Translations under genes and position numbers: made by a program | Shown here: positions 49,474-60,219 of the stretch, one piece after another | Numbering within the stretch: the stretch's first letter is position 1 | How the letters are laid out: each line of letters starts with the position of its first letter | Notes under the pieces: model-generated | What the model was told of the DNA's origin: nothing | The model's database searches: none | The model's input: only the letters and a program-made list of their open reading frames with translations | DNA from: Sitta carolinensis | Taxonomy: Eukaryota > Chordata > Aves > Passeriformes > Sittidae | Length of the DNA: 64,000 nucleotides | NCBI GenBank assembly: GCA_032173965.1 | Contig: CM063287.1 | Coordinates: 12,281,859-12,345,858, forward strand | Reading direction: 5' to 3'

Positions 49474-49813
49474 TGTAGTCTGAGGCTCCTGGGCCTGAAG
49501 TTTCTGGGTTTCTGAACTCAGTTTCTTCGTGGTGTTTTGGTTCAGGAAGACCTTGTGTTCTCACAGGCTTGGCATAAACATCACAAGTGTTGTTGTAACA
49601 AGAGTGATGTTTTGGATTCCTTTCTGTGGGATGGACTTCTCTCTGTCTTTCAGTTTTGGGCCAATGGGATGAAGAGTTCTGGCACTCTTCTGACCAATGA
49701 GATAGCCTACTCTAGAAACTATATAAAGAGGGTCAGTCTTTGAATAAAGGAGGGAGTCAGATACAGTTTTTATAACGAGGTCTCAAGTCGTTTGTTCATC
49801 ACCCACAGCGACA
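49474..49813 (+). mobile_element. Solo LTR of an avian endogenous retrovirus, sense orientation
   Basis: This 340-bp element has TG...CA ends (TGTAGTCTGAGG ... CAGCGACA) and is flanked by a perfect 6-bp duplication, CATTCA. It matches the antisense element at 55353-55691 end to end, with exact runs longer than 20 nt. Promoter-like features are in order: CCAAT at 49661 and 49694, a TATATAAAG box at about 49720, and AATAAA at 49743. No primer-binding site, gag, pol or env lies beside it, so it is a solo LTR left by recombination. The 6-bp duplication suggests a class II (ERVK-like) origin; the family name cannot be given. It lies in intron 3 in the transcriptional direction of DLG5. Confidence 0.92.
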
Positions 49814-49819
49814 CATTCA
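49814..49819 (+). repeat. Target-site duplication, right copy (CATTCA)
   Basis: This is an exact repeat of the hexamer before the LTR. It confirms the insertion boundaries. Confidence 0.85.
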
Positions 49820-52800
49820 TGATTTTTGAAATCTTACTGGTATTTGTTTTACTTTTTGAATTCTTTCCTCTTATAAAAACTCATCTTCATCCTTCCAGGA
49901 GTAAAAGTCCAGACATGGAAAACTGTTAGTACTGAAGTGTGAAAGCTGAGAGATGATGATGTGGATTTGACTTTTACTGCCCTGGCTTTATTTTCCTGGC
50001 TGTAACTCTGGCTGTACCAAACCCAGGTGGTGCAGAGGCAGACCTCGACACATCACCTTGGATGCTTCAGAACAGCTCACAGCACATTTGCAGTCTGGGC
50101 TGTGCTGGTTGAGGAGGCTGCAAAAAAACAGAGAGCTGTTTTCCAAAGCAAACGTTGACTAAGCCTAGAGAGGTGGCAGAGGAGCCCCAGCAGTGGACTG
50201 TGATGTGCTGAATCAGATCAGCATGTGCCATCCTGCTGGACAGGAGTAGGATTGCTCATGCTGTGCCTGTGGATTGACAGTGACTGTTCTGTGTGTGTCT
50301 GTGCTGGAGATGAAGCAAAGAATTGACCAAATAATTTAGCATGCTCAAGTTCCACTTTATAGACTTAAACCTGCTGTTATTACTCACATGATAGTAAAAG
50401 TAGAAGAGAACCAACACATAAATAAACCCCCTGAAAATTCTCTTTCATAAGAGGTTGTTTTATGTGTAATCTATAATTGTTCTTGCAGTTACAATAGTAA
50501 ATGATAACTCCTTGGAAGGTTATCCTAACTCCTGTTAGGTAGCATTGCACACAAAATTAGTCCAATTAGTTGGCATTAGCTTTTATGTGAGCATCAGATA
50601 TATGTAAATGTCAGTTTTATGGCCAGGGTAATTTCATCATAGCATGAAGGATTTTTGAAGGTCTTATACAAATATTAGAAAAACAGTTGGGCCTTTGACA
50701 CTAGCATTTTAAATTTTGTTAATGTTTGACCAAGTGCTTCCAAAATAGTAACTGATACTTCTCCTGTATTGAAATCATAATTCTTGCTATTTTCTGGGGC
50801 ATTTTAGCATAAAACTGTGGTGGTCTTGCTTAAACAAGAATCAACCACTACATGCAGGTGAATGGACTGTTGTCTTGCAACAGTTTTGATTTTTTACTTC
50901 TGATCAATATTCCTTCTTTTTATTCCTGTTTTTCTTGCTGCGACGTAAAGCCTTGGAACAGCAGAGTGGAACATATGGCCTTGGAAATCCATGTGGGTTT
51001 TGTTTCATGTAGATGAGGTAGAATGCAGAATGTTATTGCTGGCATTGTTGGTCCTTTCTCATTGTGTAGGTTGGCTAACTTGTGTAGTGACCTACATGGT
51101 CTCCATATGTTTATAGGTGGTTTGTTTGAATTTTTCATGTTGGTTTGGATTTTGGTTGGTTGGTTGATTTTGGTTGTGGTTTGTTTTTTTGGTTTTTTTT
51201 TTTAGAATAATGTCAGGGTTACTTCAGCAATATATGAAACACACGTGATAGATGTTAGACTTGTAGAACAAATTTCACTATAGCTTTCAGTATATAGTCC
51301 TAATAGTTTAATATGAACATCTGTTAATAGATTTCAGTAAGCTTAATGTTACAGCTGAGAGTTAAACTGTACTCCAATTAATGCTGTCATTTAAGACTGT
51401 GATGGACAGATGGTTTCTACTTTCAATAATTTCACCCTAAGGTGTAATTTAAATCAATAACTTGGGGTTTAGTGATTCTGTCAAGGATATAAACATTTCA
51501 AATCAAGTTTAACTTATGCTAGCTGCATCTGTGTTTTAAAAGAATAACCCTTCACTAGTTGTGGTGATGTCCATAATACTGTGTGAGTAACTACTTCTGG
51601 TAGCCCTCAAGAATGAATTTTAAAATACCCTAAAAGACACCCCTGTAGCCATGACTTGAACATTTGGTTACTTTACCTGATTTTGGATTTTATTTGTTGG
51701 TAAAATTTATTCATTTAGGAAGGTGTTTTGTTTTTCCCCAGATGCATGTCTCTAGAGAAAGGAGAAAAGGAGGAATTGCAGTTGAAGGCCTCACTATTCA
51801 GCAACCCAGATGCAACTGAATTGCAAAAAGTACCTTATATTGTACACACAACCCCTGAAAATCTGTGAACCAGATGTGGCTGGCATTTATTTTTTTAAGT
51901 TTTGGTTTTTTATTATTTTTTAACAACTCTTACCACTGCAGTAGTGCAAAACCATTTTCATTTTGATTCAATTGCCAGCTGCATTTCAGTTCCAGAATCC
52001 GTGTTGTTGGTTTTTGTATGAAGTGAAGAAAATTCTGATTGCTTTTCAGGCTGTGCTTACAGAGAAGCCATTTGGCTTGAGGTTTGAGGGAGGAAGAGTG
52101 ATCTGTGCAGCAATGGAGCAAATCTGATATGAGAACAGAGTTAAATTAGAAAGCAATTGTTTTCTTCTGGAGGCATTAGTTTTCTCTTTTGGTGGTTTGT
52201 TTGTTTGTTTTTTTCTCATTGCCTGTGGGATTATAAGAGACCCAGGAGATGATACAGGGACAGATGTCAGAAGCTTCGTTTTTAAACTAGAGAATTCAAT
52301 GGTGCAAAAATCCTGTGACTGTACAGAGGAGGAACAGTTCAATTCAGAATATCTTTTAGAAGCTTAGTGCTATAAAGCAAGAGGATATAATTCTGCTAAT
52401 TTAGTTTCTAGCATGATATACAAATCCAATTAACTCTAATCTCCAAATAAAGGTATCATGTACAAGTAGCCATACATTCTAGACATAGTCTATGCTGGTC
52501 AATTGCTTCACCATGTAGATTATTTTAGAAAAATTCTATCTGAATCATCCAAGAGGAATCTGAAGAAAAAATATATTTTGACTGATTTTGATTTTTATTT
52601 TGTTCAGTTTACTGAAAAATGCTTTTTGGAGATTATTAAATTGTGTTGGATTTTTCTAATAACCCAAATTTTGTTCAGATAATTTCCTTATGGAAATATG
52701 AGGTAGATGCTGACAAACTTTCTTCTTGTTTATGGTAGCTTGAAAGAATATGGTAGCACACAAAACAGGTGTGTAATTCAGCACAATGACTTGGCAAACT

Positions 52801-53391
52801 CTGCCAGCACAGATGTGTGTGTTTGATATCCCATTGGAAGGCTTTCTCTCAAGCCTAACTGTTTTTCCTAGGGAGTTAGCGATAAGGTCCTCGAGCTGCT
52901 GCCTGTGAGAAGCTTTGTTTAGCCCAGGTCTCCATGCACGCCCAGCTGACTTTGGCAGCCTCTTCCAGCCCTGTCCTTGCTGCAGGTCTGGGCTTTGCCA
53001 CTGCCAGTGGAGTGTGGTGGCGCAGGAAAGCCACGTGTGCTGTGATGGACTCATTCTTGTATCAGTGGAAGTTCTGCTCTGTGGCAGTGTTGCTGCTCAG
53101 AAGAGAGTACTGCAGGTTCAGTACTATTTTGAGCCATGTTAGTGATAATTAGACAAAATCACCCTATTATTAGATGTTACATCACAATATAAAACTAATA
53201 TACATTCAGCTCAGTGACTTTTTATTAGTGGTTGCATCTTAATGGCAACTGGTCAGTATTTAAATTAATACATATTATAACCTAAATATCATCAGTTTTA
53301 TGATAGCATTTTTTTACTGGATAATCATTTCCCAGGCTTTCTGTTCACTTTAGTACCTGGTGTTTGACCTCATATTCTTTTTCCATGCTAG

Positions 53392-53535
53392 GCCTAGTCC
53401 AAAATCAAATCATGACTATGAAAGGCTGAAGATTCAGTGCATGAAGGCCATGTCAGACCTACAGTCTCTGCAGAACCAACACACCAAGACACTGAAGAGG
53501 TGTGAAGAAGCAGCAAAAGAGGCAGATTTTTATCA
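53392..53535 (+). CDS. DLG5: DLG5 coding exon 4 (coiled coil)
   Basis: This 144-nt exon encodes residues 179-227. One base completes Arg, then PSPKSNHDYERLKIQCMKAM, SDLQSLQNQHTKTLKRCEEA, AKEADFY follow, and CA begins a His codon. It is collinear with human DYERLKIQCVRAMSDLQSLQNQHTNALKRCEEVAKETDFYH. The acceptor is TTCCATGCTAG; the donor is TCA/GTAAGT at 53536 (entry phase 2, exit phase 2, so skipping would keep the frame). The Leu/Ala heptads indicate helical coiled coil. About half of its codons end in G or C, unlike exon 5. The first residues, PSPKSNH, are where bird and mammal differ. Confidence 0.96.
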
Positions 53536-55032
53536 GTAAGTATTAGTAAAGCTATACAAGGTAAGAGTTTACCAGTCCGTGCTAGATCAAATAGTATTAG
53601 AACATAGTAATCAAGTAAGATTTTAATGCTGTTTTTCCACTTAAATTGCGAGATTGATGCTTGTGTCAGATAAAACATTTCTGGCCCATTTGAAATGATC
53701 AGGTATGGACTGCCTGTTTTACTTTTAGGAATTTGAGATAGAAATCCCCAATGTCTTCATGGGATCAAAAAAAGAAAGCCTAATTACTGATTTGAAGTTG
53801 CAGTCTAACAGTTTTACTGTCAGGCTAGAGAGCAGAATATAATCCAAGAGAATGGAATTTCTTACTCTTTTTTAATAGATTGTGGTAGCACTTGTGACAA
53901 TCTGTGGAAGATTTAACACAGGTTTAATTCAACAGTTGTTTATTCCTGCAGTTGTTGTTTAAACCTTGTGTTCTTTTTTAAAAAAAGTTTGCCTTCTAAA
54001 GAATTTGTCGTTTGCACTGAAATCTGAATCACAGCAGAATAATAACCTACATGTAAAGATGACATATACTTCATTTTGGGAATATAATTTGTGAAAATGC
54101 TTTTGTTTTTTTTAATAGGTTATTCTAATTTTAAGGAAACTTTTTCAGTGCTTTGGTCATTCTGTGCAGGACATGTTCACATCATAAGGAAGAAATACCA
54201 TATACCTTAGAATGCAAATTTTTTATATATTTTTAAATATATATTTAAATGTTTACCAATGAGACCTTAAGTAGAATTGTTCTGTTTCAACAATAGAAAT
54301 ACTTGTAAGTATTCAAAAGTTAAATTTTTGATATGCAATAGTAAAATACATTCAGTTGACTTAGCTGCTCTTTTTCAGCATTGTTTTAGTCTAATTTTAG
54401 GCTTGTAGCTTGAATTTTAATCTGAATGACAGCCTCTTCGTGTGGCTCTCAGTTTTTAAGTGAGAGTGTATTTCTTTCAATAATTATAGCTGGAATAATG
54501 AACTTTGGAGGAAATTTTTATCTTGAGTGTAGTTGAAACATACATAGTGTGTTTTTGTTGGTTGTGGAGTTTTTTTGATAGTTTAGTGGGTTTTTTTGTT
54601 TTTAAAACAGTATCACACAAAGAGATTTTTGTCATTTTCATCTGTGTATTGTTTAGCTGCTGTTCAAATGAGGAGCTCAAGAGGAAGTGGAAGTGATTGG
54701 TGGGATAATTCCTATTTTCTCAGGAATCATCATATTATGTTATTTGTGTTTGCCTGCTTTTAATGGCTGTGAAATGGCATTGACAGGTGGTGTAAATCCA
54801 TCATCTCTTCTGATGAGGTGTAAGAGCGCTGTGTGCGTCTGCCTATTTTCATGCTTACATCCCTGTTTGTTTCTGGTTTGTGTTTTTTCCTGGTGCTTGG
54901 ACTACACAAATATGCAGAATTGAGTTACTTTGACCTGCTTTCTTGGTGGGAAACTCATGCTTGAAGTTAATTACTCCAGGACTTTGTCCTTGCAAGTTGG
55001 CCTCTAAGGGGGCTCTTTGTGTGCCATGACAG
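53536..55032 (+). other. DLG5 intron 4 (1.5 kb)
   Basis: The intron runs from GTAAGT at 53536 to GTGCCATGACAG at 55032. It is AT-rich with T runs and nothing recognised. The acceptor region has a poor pyrimidine tract, broken by AAGGGGG and GTGTGCC, so recognition of exon 5 may depend on exonic enhancers. Confidence 0.9.
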
Positions 55033-55216
55033 CACGTTGCACAGTCGACTGCTGAGCGACCAGTCGCAGCTCAAGGAGGACATGGACACCCTGAAGAGGA
55101 AGAACACGCAGCTGGTGCGGGAGCACAACCACCTGCAGCAGTCCTGCGAGGAGATGAAGAGGCTCCACGACGAGGACCAGAAGGAGATAACAGACCTGCG
55201 CAGCCAGCAGCAGCAG
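55033..55216 (+). CDS. DLG5: DLG5 coding exon 5 (coiled coil, GC3-rich)
   Basis: This 184-nt exon encodes residues 227-288. C completes His, then TLHSRLLSDQSQLKEDMDTL, KRKNTQLVREHNHLQQSCEE, MKRLHDEDQKEITDLRSQQQ and a final Q follow. It is collinear with human TLHSRLLSDQTRLKDDVDMLRRENGQLL. The exon exits in phase 0 at CAG/GTGAGC (55217). By my count 57 of the 61 whole codons end in G or C, against 22 of 47 in exon 4, a sharp local shift in composition. The run of four Gln at the end is conserved in the family. An antisense LTR begins 136 bp past the donor; the unspliced frame runs 49 codons and stops inside that LTR. Confidence 0.95.
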
Positions 55217-55352
55217 GTGAGCCACGGCCCGCAGCGCGCGGGCTGCGAGAGGTCATGGCCTCCTCCTGCCATGGGAACATCCGAATGTCAGCTGCCTTTA
55301 GAGTCCTACTGGCTCCCAAAGAGCCTCCTTACCTTGTGCAGTCATAGAGGAG

Positions 55353-55691
55353 TGTCGCTGTGAGCAATGAACAAACGACACGAGACTTCGTTTATGAAAA
55401 CTTCATCTGATTCTTAGTTTATTCAAAGATTGACTTCTTTTATATAGTTTCTAGAACAGGTCATCTCATTGGTCAGAAGAGTGCTAGAACTCTTCATCCT
55501 ATTGGCCTAAAACTGAAAGACACAGAGAAGTCCATCTCCCAGGTGGGAATTTAAAACATCACTCTTGTTACAATAACACTTGTGATGTTTATGCCAAGCC
55601 TGTGAGAAACAAGGTCTTCTTAAACCTAAACATCATGAAGAAACTGAGTCTAGAAACTCAGAAACTTCAGGCCCAGGAGCCTCAAACTACA
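55353..55691 (-). mobile_element. Solo LTR of the same endogenous retrovirus family, antisense orientation
   Basis: This 339-bp element is read on the - strand from TGTAGTTTGAGG (ending at 55691) to CAGCGACA (55353). It aligns over its whole length with the sense LTR at 49474-49813, with the same CCAAT boxes, TATATAAAAG box and AATAAA, at visibly high but not complete identity. The flanks are GAGGAG (55347-55352) and GAGGAA (55692-55697), a 6-bp target duplication with one mismatch. No internal retroviral sequence remains. Relative to DLG5 its promoter and polyadenylation signals point backwards. It lies 136 bp downstream of exon 5. Confidence 0.92.
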
Positions 55692-58041
55692 GAGGAAACA
55701 ATGGCATCTTGATTACTAATTGGTTTTCTTTGTCTAGCTGGAAAAAAAGAATAAGGAGTATTTAAATGTAGAGACGAAAAAGTGTACATGAAGATGACAT
55801 TTGCATGATGTTTTTTTTAAATGGGTAGAAAGGCATCAGAAATCTAACTTAAAGTTGAAAAGTGATTAAAAAGATGGCTCTTTTCCTGGGGTATTTTATG
55901 GGACAGGACTTATTTTCAACTTGCATGCTATGTTTGCTGTTGTTTTTTGGGGAGGAATCACAAAAGGTTGATTTATTGTTGTTCTGACATGAAAGGAGAC
56001 AAAATTTTCAGGACTGGAAGAGTTGAACATTTCAGAACTCTTTATCAGAGGCTGTCTCCATGTCAGTGTTGTTCACATATGCTGAAAATTTAAAAAAAGA
56101 GTTATGCTAAGACACAACTAGTAGTATTGGGTCCACTGTTCACCTCCAAAAAAGACTGTTCATTTAGTTAGAATTGTTACAGTAACACGTGGAATGGTTA
56201 AACAGAATATCTGGGTTCACTGTGTGTAGGCTGATTCACCGGGCAAACTTGCAAGTCAAACATTAGAAGCAAAATCTATGCAAGCCAAAATAATTATTTG
56301 CTAGGGTAGGAGGGGCAAAGGTCAAAGCAAGCTGGATGTGCTGAATGGTGCTTCAGGAGGTGCTTGAAGGTAGGGCAAAGAGGAGTGAAGATTTGTTCTT
56401 CCTTTTTATGTTTTTCTAACACTATCTTGCAAGTTCTGTTGTGAAACTGTTTTGTGGCTTGGTTCAGAAGATAGCAGAAATGGCTTGGTGTGTCAGCCTG
56501 GGCAAATAGCTTGATTGGTTTGTGCAGTTTCCCAGTCTGCAAAACCTCTGAGAGAAGGCTATTCTATTTTGCCATTCTGTCCTGAAGCTTAGAATTATCT
56601 GGAAGCACAGAAGGAAGCTGCAGTGTCATTGTCATGATTGATTGAAAGAAATCCAGTCTCATGTCAACATCATGATTAAACCTTTAGAGAAAATGATGTA
56701 TGTGACTCTTAGTGGGAAAATCGTGTAAATCCATTTCTCAGCTTGTCAGAGTGATTCATGGTGTCTTGAAGGGGTGCCAGAAGTCCTATCTTGTCCCTGT
56801 AATTTCTCATATGAGTTAGTCTAACTCTGTGTTGATCCCTCTGACTTGTTGTTTCATTGTCAGGCCATAACAAAATACATCTTGGTGGCCTCAGAGAGCA
56901 AAAGCTTTTGATCAAATTACTCTTTGTGTGGGATTGTCGTGGATTTGCTCTGTAGCAGCTGACCAGCTTAAGTTTCTGCTGCTCACATATGGAGTTTCAT
57001 GTTGCCATGGCTGTGTTTCTTGGGCCAGCTGGGACTATTTGCTTTCTTTCATTGGGATTTTGAATGGGATATGTTTATTGCACTGGTGTGTCCATCTTTC
57101 TCTGGCAAATCTGTGTTAGCAAGTTTATGCTGAATTCCATCCAATTTTTTGTGTATTAGTCCTTCTTTAATTATTTAGTGTATTTTGAACATAAATATAT
57201 TCAGTATTTATTCAGCATACAGTATATGCTTTAGACAGTGAGAAGTGGTTTGTTTCTGTTTGAACTCCTAAATTATTTGTTCTCAAACCTGTTCTTAAAC
57301 TCATTTTGGAAGTAGTCTTCAGGAAAATGGCTTTCTTGAGGGGGTTTAAATCTATGTATTTACGTATGCCTACAGTTTACCACTTGTTTAGCTTCTCTGA
57401 AATGGTTCACTGAACATGCTGGCTAATCATGTGTCCAGCTCTGTGTGGGTTGTGCTGCTGAATCCATTGAGGATTGGGATGTTTATGGTAAGAGCATATT
57501 ATTACATACATACAGTAACAATGAGTGCAGTCTCATTTCAGGGCCACTTTTATATATCCTGGTTAGTTAAGAAGACCAATATCAGTCTGAAGAACTTTTG
57601 TCTCTTTTCTGTTGTCTTGACTGTGTAGAAAAATGGTTTATTATCCATGACAGTTGTTAGCCTTTACCTCTGGGCAATGCAGAGTGGGCAGCCTTTTTCT
57701 CTCCCCATCCCTTCTGGTCTGCAGGCATCCAGGTTCCTCCATGTTCAGGAACTGGTCCTTATACAAATATAAGACACAAAATTGAGGAGCCAACTGGTGC
57801 AGGATAGCTGCCATGTGCTGGGTTTCAAATTTTTATAGAGCTCATGTTTTGCTCTGTTTTCCTTCTAGTTCTTTAATACTTTTTATTTTCAGATAGTCAG
57901 GGACATACCTGTGTAGGCTAATGTTAGTATTATATAATTCCTGGCACCTCTCTATATAGAGCATTCCTGTTTCTTCCCACTGTTCCATCAGGGCCAGATT
58001 TCAGTTTAAAAGACAAAACCAGGAAATAGGAGCATAGAATT

Positions 58042-58059
58042 AAAAAAAAAAAAAAAAAA
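58042..58059 (+). repeat. Poly-A tract (18 nt)
   Basis: An A run followed by C and six more A residues lies in intron 5. It could be the tail of an old retroposed element, but no body was recognised. Confidence 0.7.
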
Positions 58060-58851
58060 CAAAAAACCCAGGAAGAAAAAGGCTTTAGGCTTAATTTCAG
58101 AAATACTATTTGCCTTTTGAGAATGAACAGGGACTGGATTTGCTGACACTCATTAGGGCTTTCTTATGTTTTTGCTGGTTGTGTGTCATCAGTGTTGCAG
58201 TTTACAGCAAGATTCCTACGTTCATGTAAATTCGTTTAAAACTAAGATTTAGGTCAGGTTTTATTCATGTTTGAATGAATTTTTCTCTTCCTGTTCATCT
58301 TTTATGTATGCTTTTTTGAAACACAAGCCTCTGTGGGAAATTCTCAGATTAAATATTATATGAATATTAAAATTATATGCCTGAGTGTATAACATTTTTG
58401 GTAGATGTTTATTCTCATTACGTTTTTAATTATTTAATTAATTCAGAGGATACAGACAACCTATCACGAATGCCACCTCGTGGGCATCTCCTAAATTACC
58501 ACTATCATCTTGGTCATCAAGTAGTGATTACCTCTTGTTAAAACTACAAGTACTTCAAAAGCAACATGGGTTTAATAGGTGTTCATAACTATTGCCTTTA
58601 GAGAGAGATTTTCGTGCACTTGTGCCCTTGTCTTAAAGCAGACTTGTCACAGATAGCAGATGTAATAATGCTTAGAGTAACAGTGGCACTTAAAAAGATT
58701 CAGTCTTCCCTTAGTCATTTTAGAGAGTCATTACTAAGGTTCGTTAATATATTTTTGTTCAAATTTTGTTTCTTACATATATATTTTCAATCAAATGTCT
58801 TGAACTGATAAACAGTAAAGGTTATTGATAGAGTTTCTGGCATTTTTTAAG

Positions 58852-59111
58852 GTTATGAAGCAAAATGGATCATCAGAGATACTAAACAAACTGTACGATA
58901 CAGCGATGGACAAGCTGGAGGGCGTGAAGAAGGACTACGACGCCCTGAGGAAACGGTACAATGAGAAGATCGCGAGTCACAACACGGATCTGAGCCGCCT
59001 GGAGCAGGCAGAGGAGGAGAACAGACGTCTTCAGAAACAGATTGACATGCTCATGAAGCAAAGGGACACAGCAATTCATTTCCAGCAGCAATATTCATCC
59101 TCTCTTAGGAG
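58852..59111 (+). CDS. DLG5: DLG5 coding exon 6 (coiled coil)
   Basis: This 260-nt exon encodes residues 289-374 and two bases of 375: VMKQNGSSEILNKLYDTAMD, KLEGVKKDYDALRKRYNEKI, ASHNTDLSRLEQAEEENRRL, QKQIDMLMKQRDTAIHFQQQ, then YSSSLR. It is collinear with human VLKHNGSSEILNKLYDTAMDKLEVVKKDYDALRKRYSEKV. It enters in phase 0 after a TTTTTTAAG acceptor and leaves in phase 2 at GAG/GTATCA (59112). Both sites are weaker than consensus. Charged heptads mark continuous coiled coil. The central third is rich in G/C-ending codons while both ends are not. Unspliced reading stops within four codons. Confidence 0.95.
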
Positions 59112-60219
59112 GTATCACTGAATTTGATACCTTTGACTTAGCGATTCTAATGTAGAATCATATTTCTATTTGTGCTAGAAGCACAAATGCCTTTCTAACC
59201 TTTTTTCTAAATTTTTCCTCTAGTATATGTAATCATGCTGTGATGAGTAAGCATGTGCATTTGTGTACAATTTTCTGGAAGGTTCTAGAATGTGTGATGG
59301 GAGTGCTAATTTGGAGAAATGGTGAATTTTCTTAAGAAAAGGCTTTCCCATTTATGGTTTTGAAATTGTATGAGGAATTTTAACCAGTGTTTTAACTTGT
59401 GTGAGAAAGGGATACTCTCCTTTTTAACATATGTGTATTATTGGTTGTAGATACAGGAGTCAAATATAACCAGAATTTTGATAAACATCAGACTTTTTTC
59501 CAAACAAATTCTTTAACCTGTGGTGAGCTTGTATATATATCTCCTTATTTAAATACTAAAAACAAATCAATAAGGGAATATAATCTATAAAGGTGTTTTG
59601 CAAATGAAGATGATCTCAAGCCTGAGTTAACTTTTCATGGTATTATAATTGCAGAGTGTGGGGGACTGTGAGGCAGGGCTTTCGGCTGGCAGCAGAGTTG
59701 TCTGGCCGCAGGTCTTTGGGAGTCTTGCTTCACTGAGGAGGTGCTCCTAGGAGCAGTGCACACGTTAAAACAGAGGGGCACAGGCACTCGCAGCACACTT
59801 AGCCCTCTCTGCTCCTTGCTGCCGAGCCTACACAGTTAACCATTGGGGTAGGAAGGATATCAGCACACACAAGGACTGCAGAGAGCATCCATGACTGTGT
59901 TAAGAACGTTTACGTTGACGGTGCACAACTCCCACGGACCAAAGCCAAAAAGTAGTTTTCTCCACATTTGTAAATGGTTCCTTACAATTGTTATGGTTCA
60001 GTCCTTAAAGAGGTTCTCTAATATTCCTTAGGGTTCACTAACATTCCTAAAGCAGTGGTTATTTTGCAGCAGAGTATGTATGGCTTTCTTGAGGGGTTTT
60101 AAAGCAATACATTTTCTAACAAGTCCTCTCTGGGTATGTTTTATCAATAGATACATGTGGTTAAGCAGCCAAATCCTTAATGTATGAAAATGTCTTACTA
60201 AAGTTTCTACTTGTTTTAG
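59112..60219 (+). other. DLG5 intron 6 (1.1 kb)
   Basis: The intron runs from GTATCA to TACTTGTTTTAG at 60219. It is mostly AT-rich, with a distinct GC-richer block at about 59650-59960 of unknown nature that has several CpGs and no clear repeat ends or reading frame. Confidence 0.88.

Larger units (their letters stand above)
47918..53391 (+). other. DLG5 intron 3 (5.5 kb)
   Basis: The intron runs from GTAAAC to the TTCTTTTTCCATGCTAG acceptor. It carries the sense solo LTR at 49474-49813. Somewhat GC-richer unidentified stretches lie at about 49980-50300 and 52860-53060. The remainder is AT-rich, with T/G runs near 51140-51205, and nothing else was recognised. Confidence 0.9.
55217..58851 (+). 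other. DLG5 intron 5 (3.6 kb)
   Basis: The intron runs from GTGAGC to CATTTTTTAAG at 58851, an AAG rather than CAG/TAG acceptor. It contains the antisense solo LTR (55353-55691) and an 18-nt A tract (58042-58059). The rest is AT-rich with no further element recognised. Confidence 0.9.

Noticed and set aside
49537..49743. 68-codon ORF in intron 3
   Set aside because: It lies inside the solo LTR, a non-coding part of a retrovirus. No viral gene is present.
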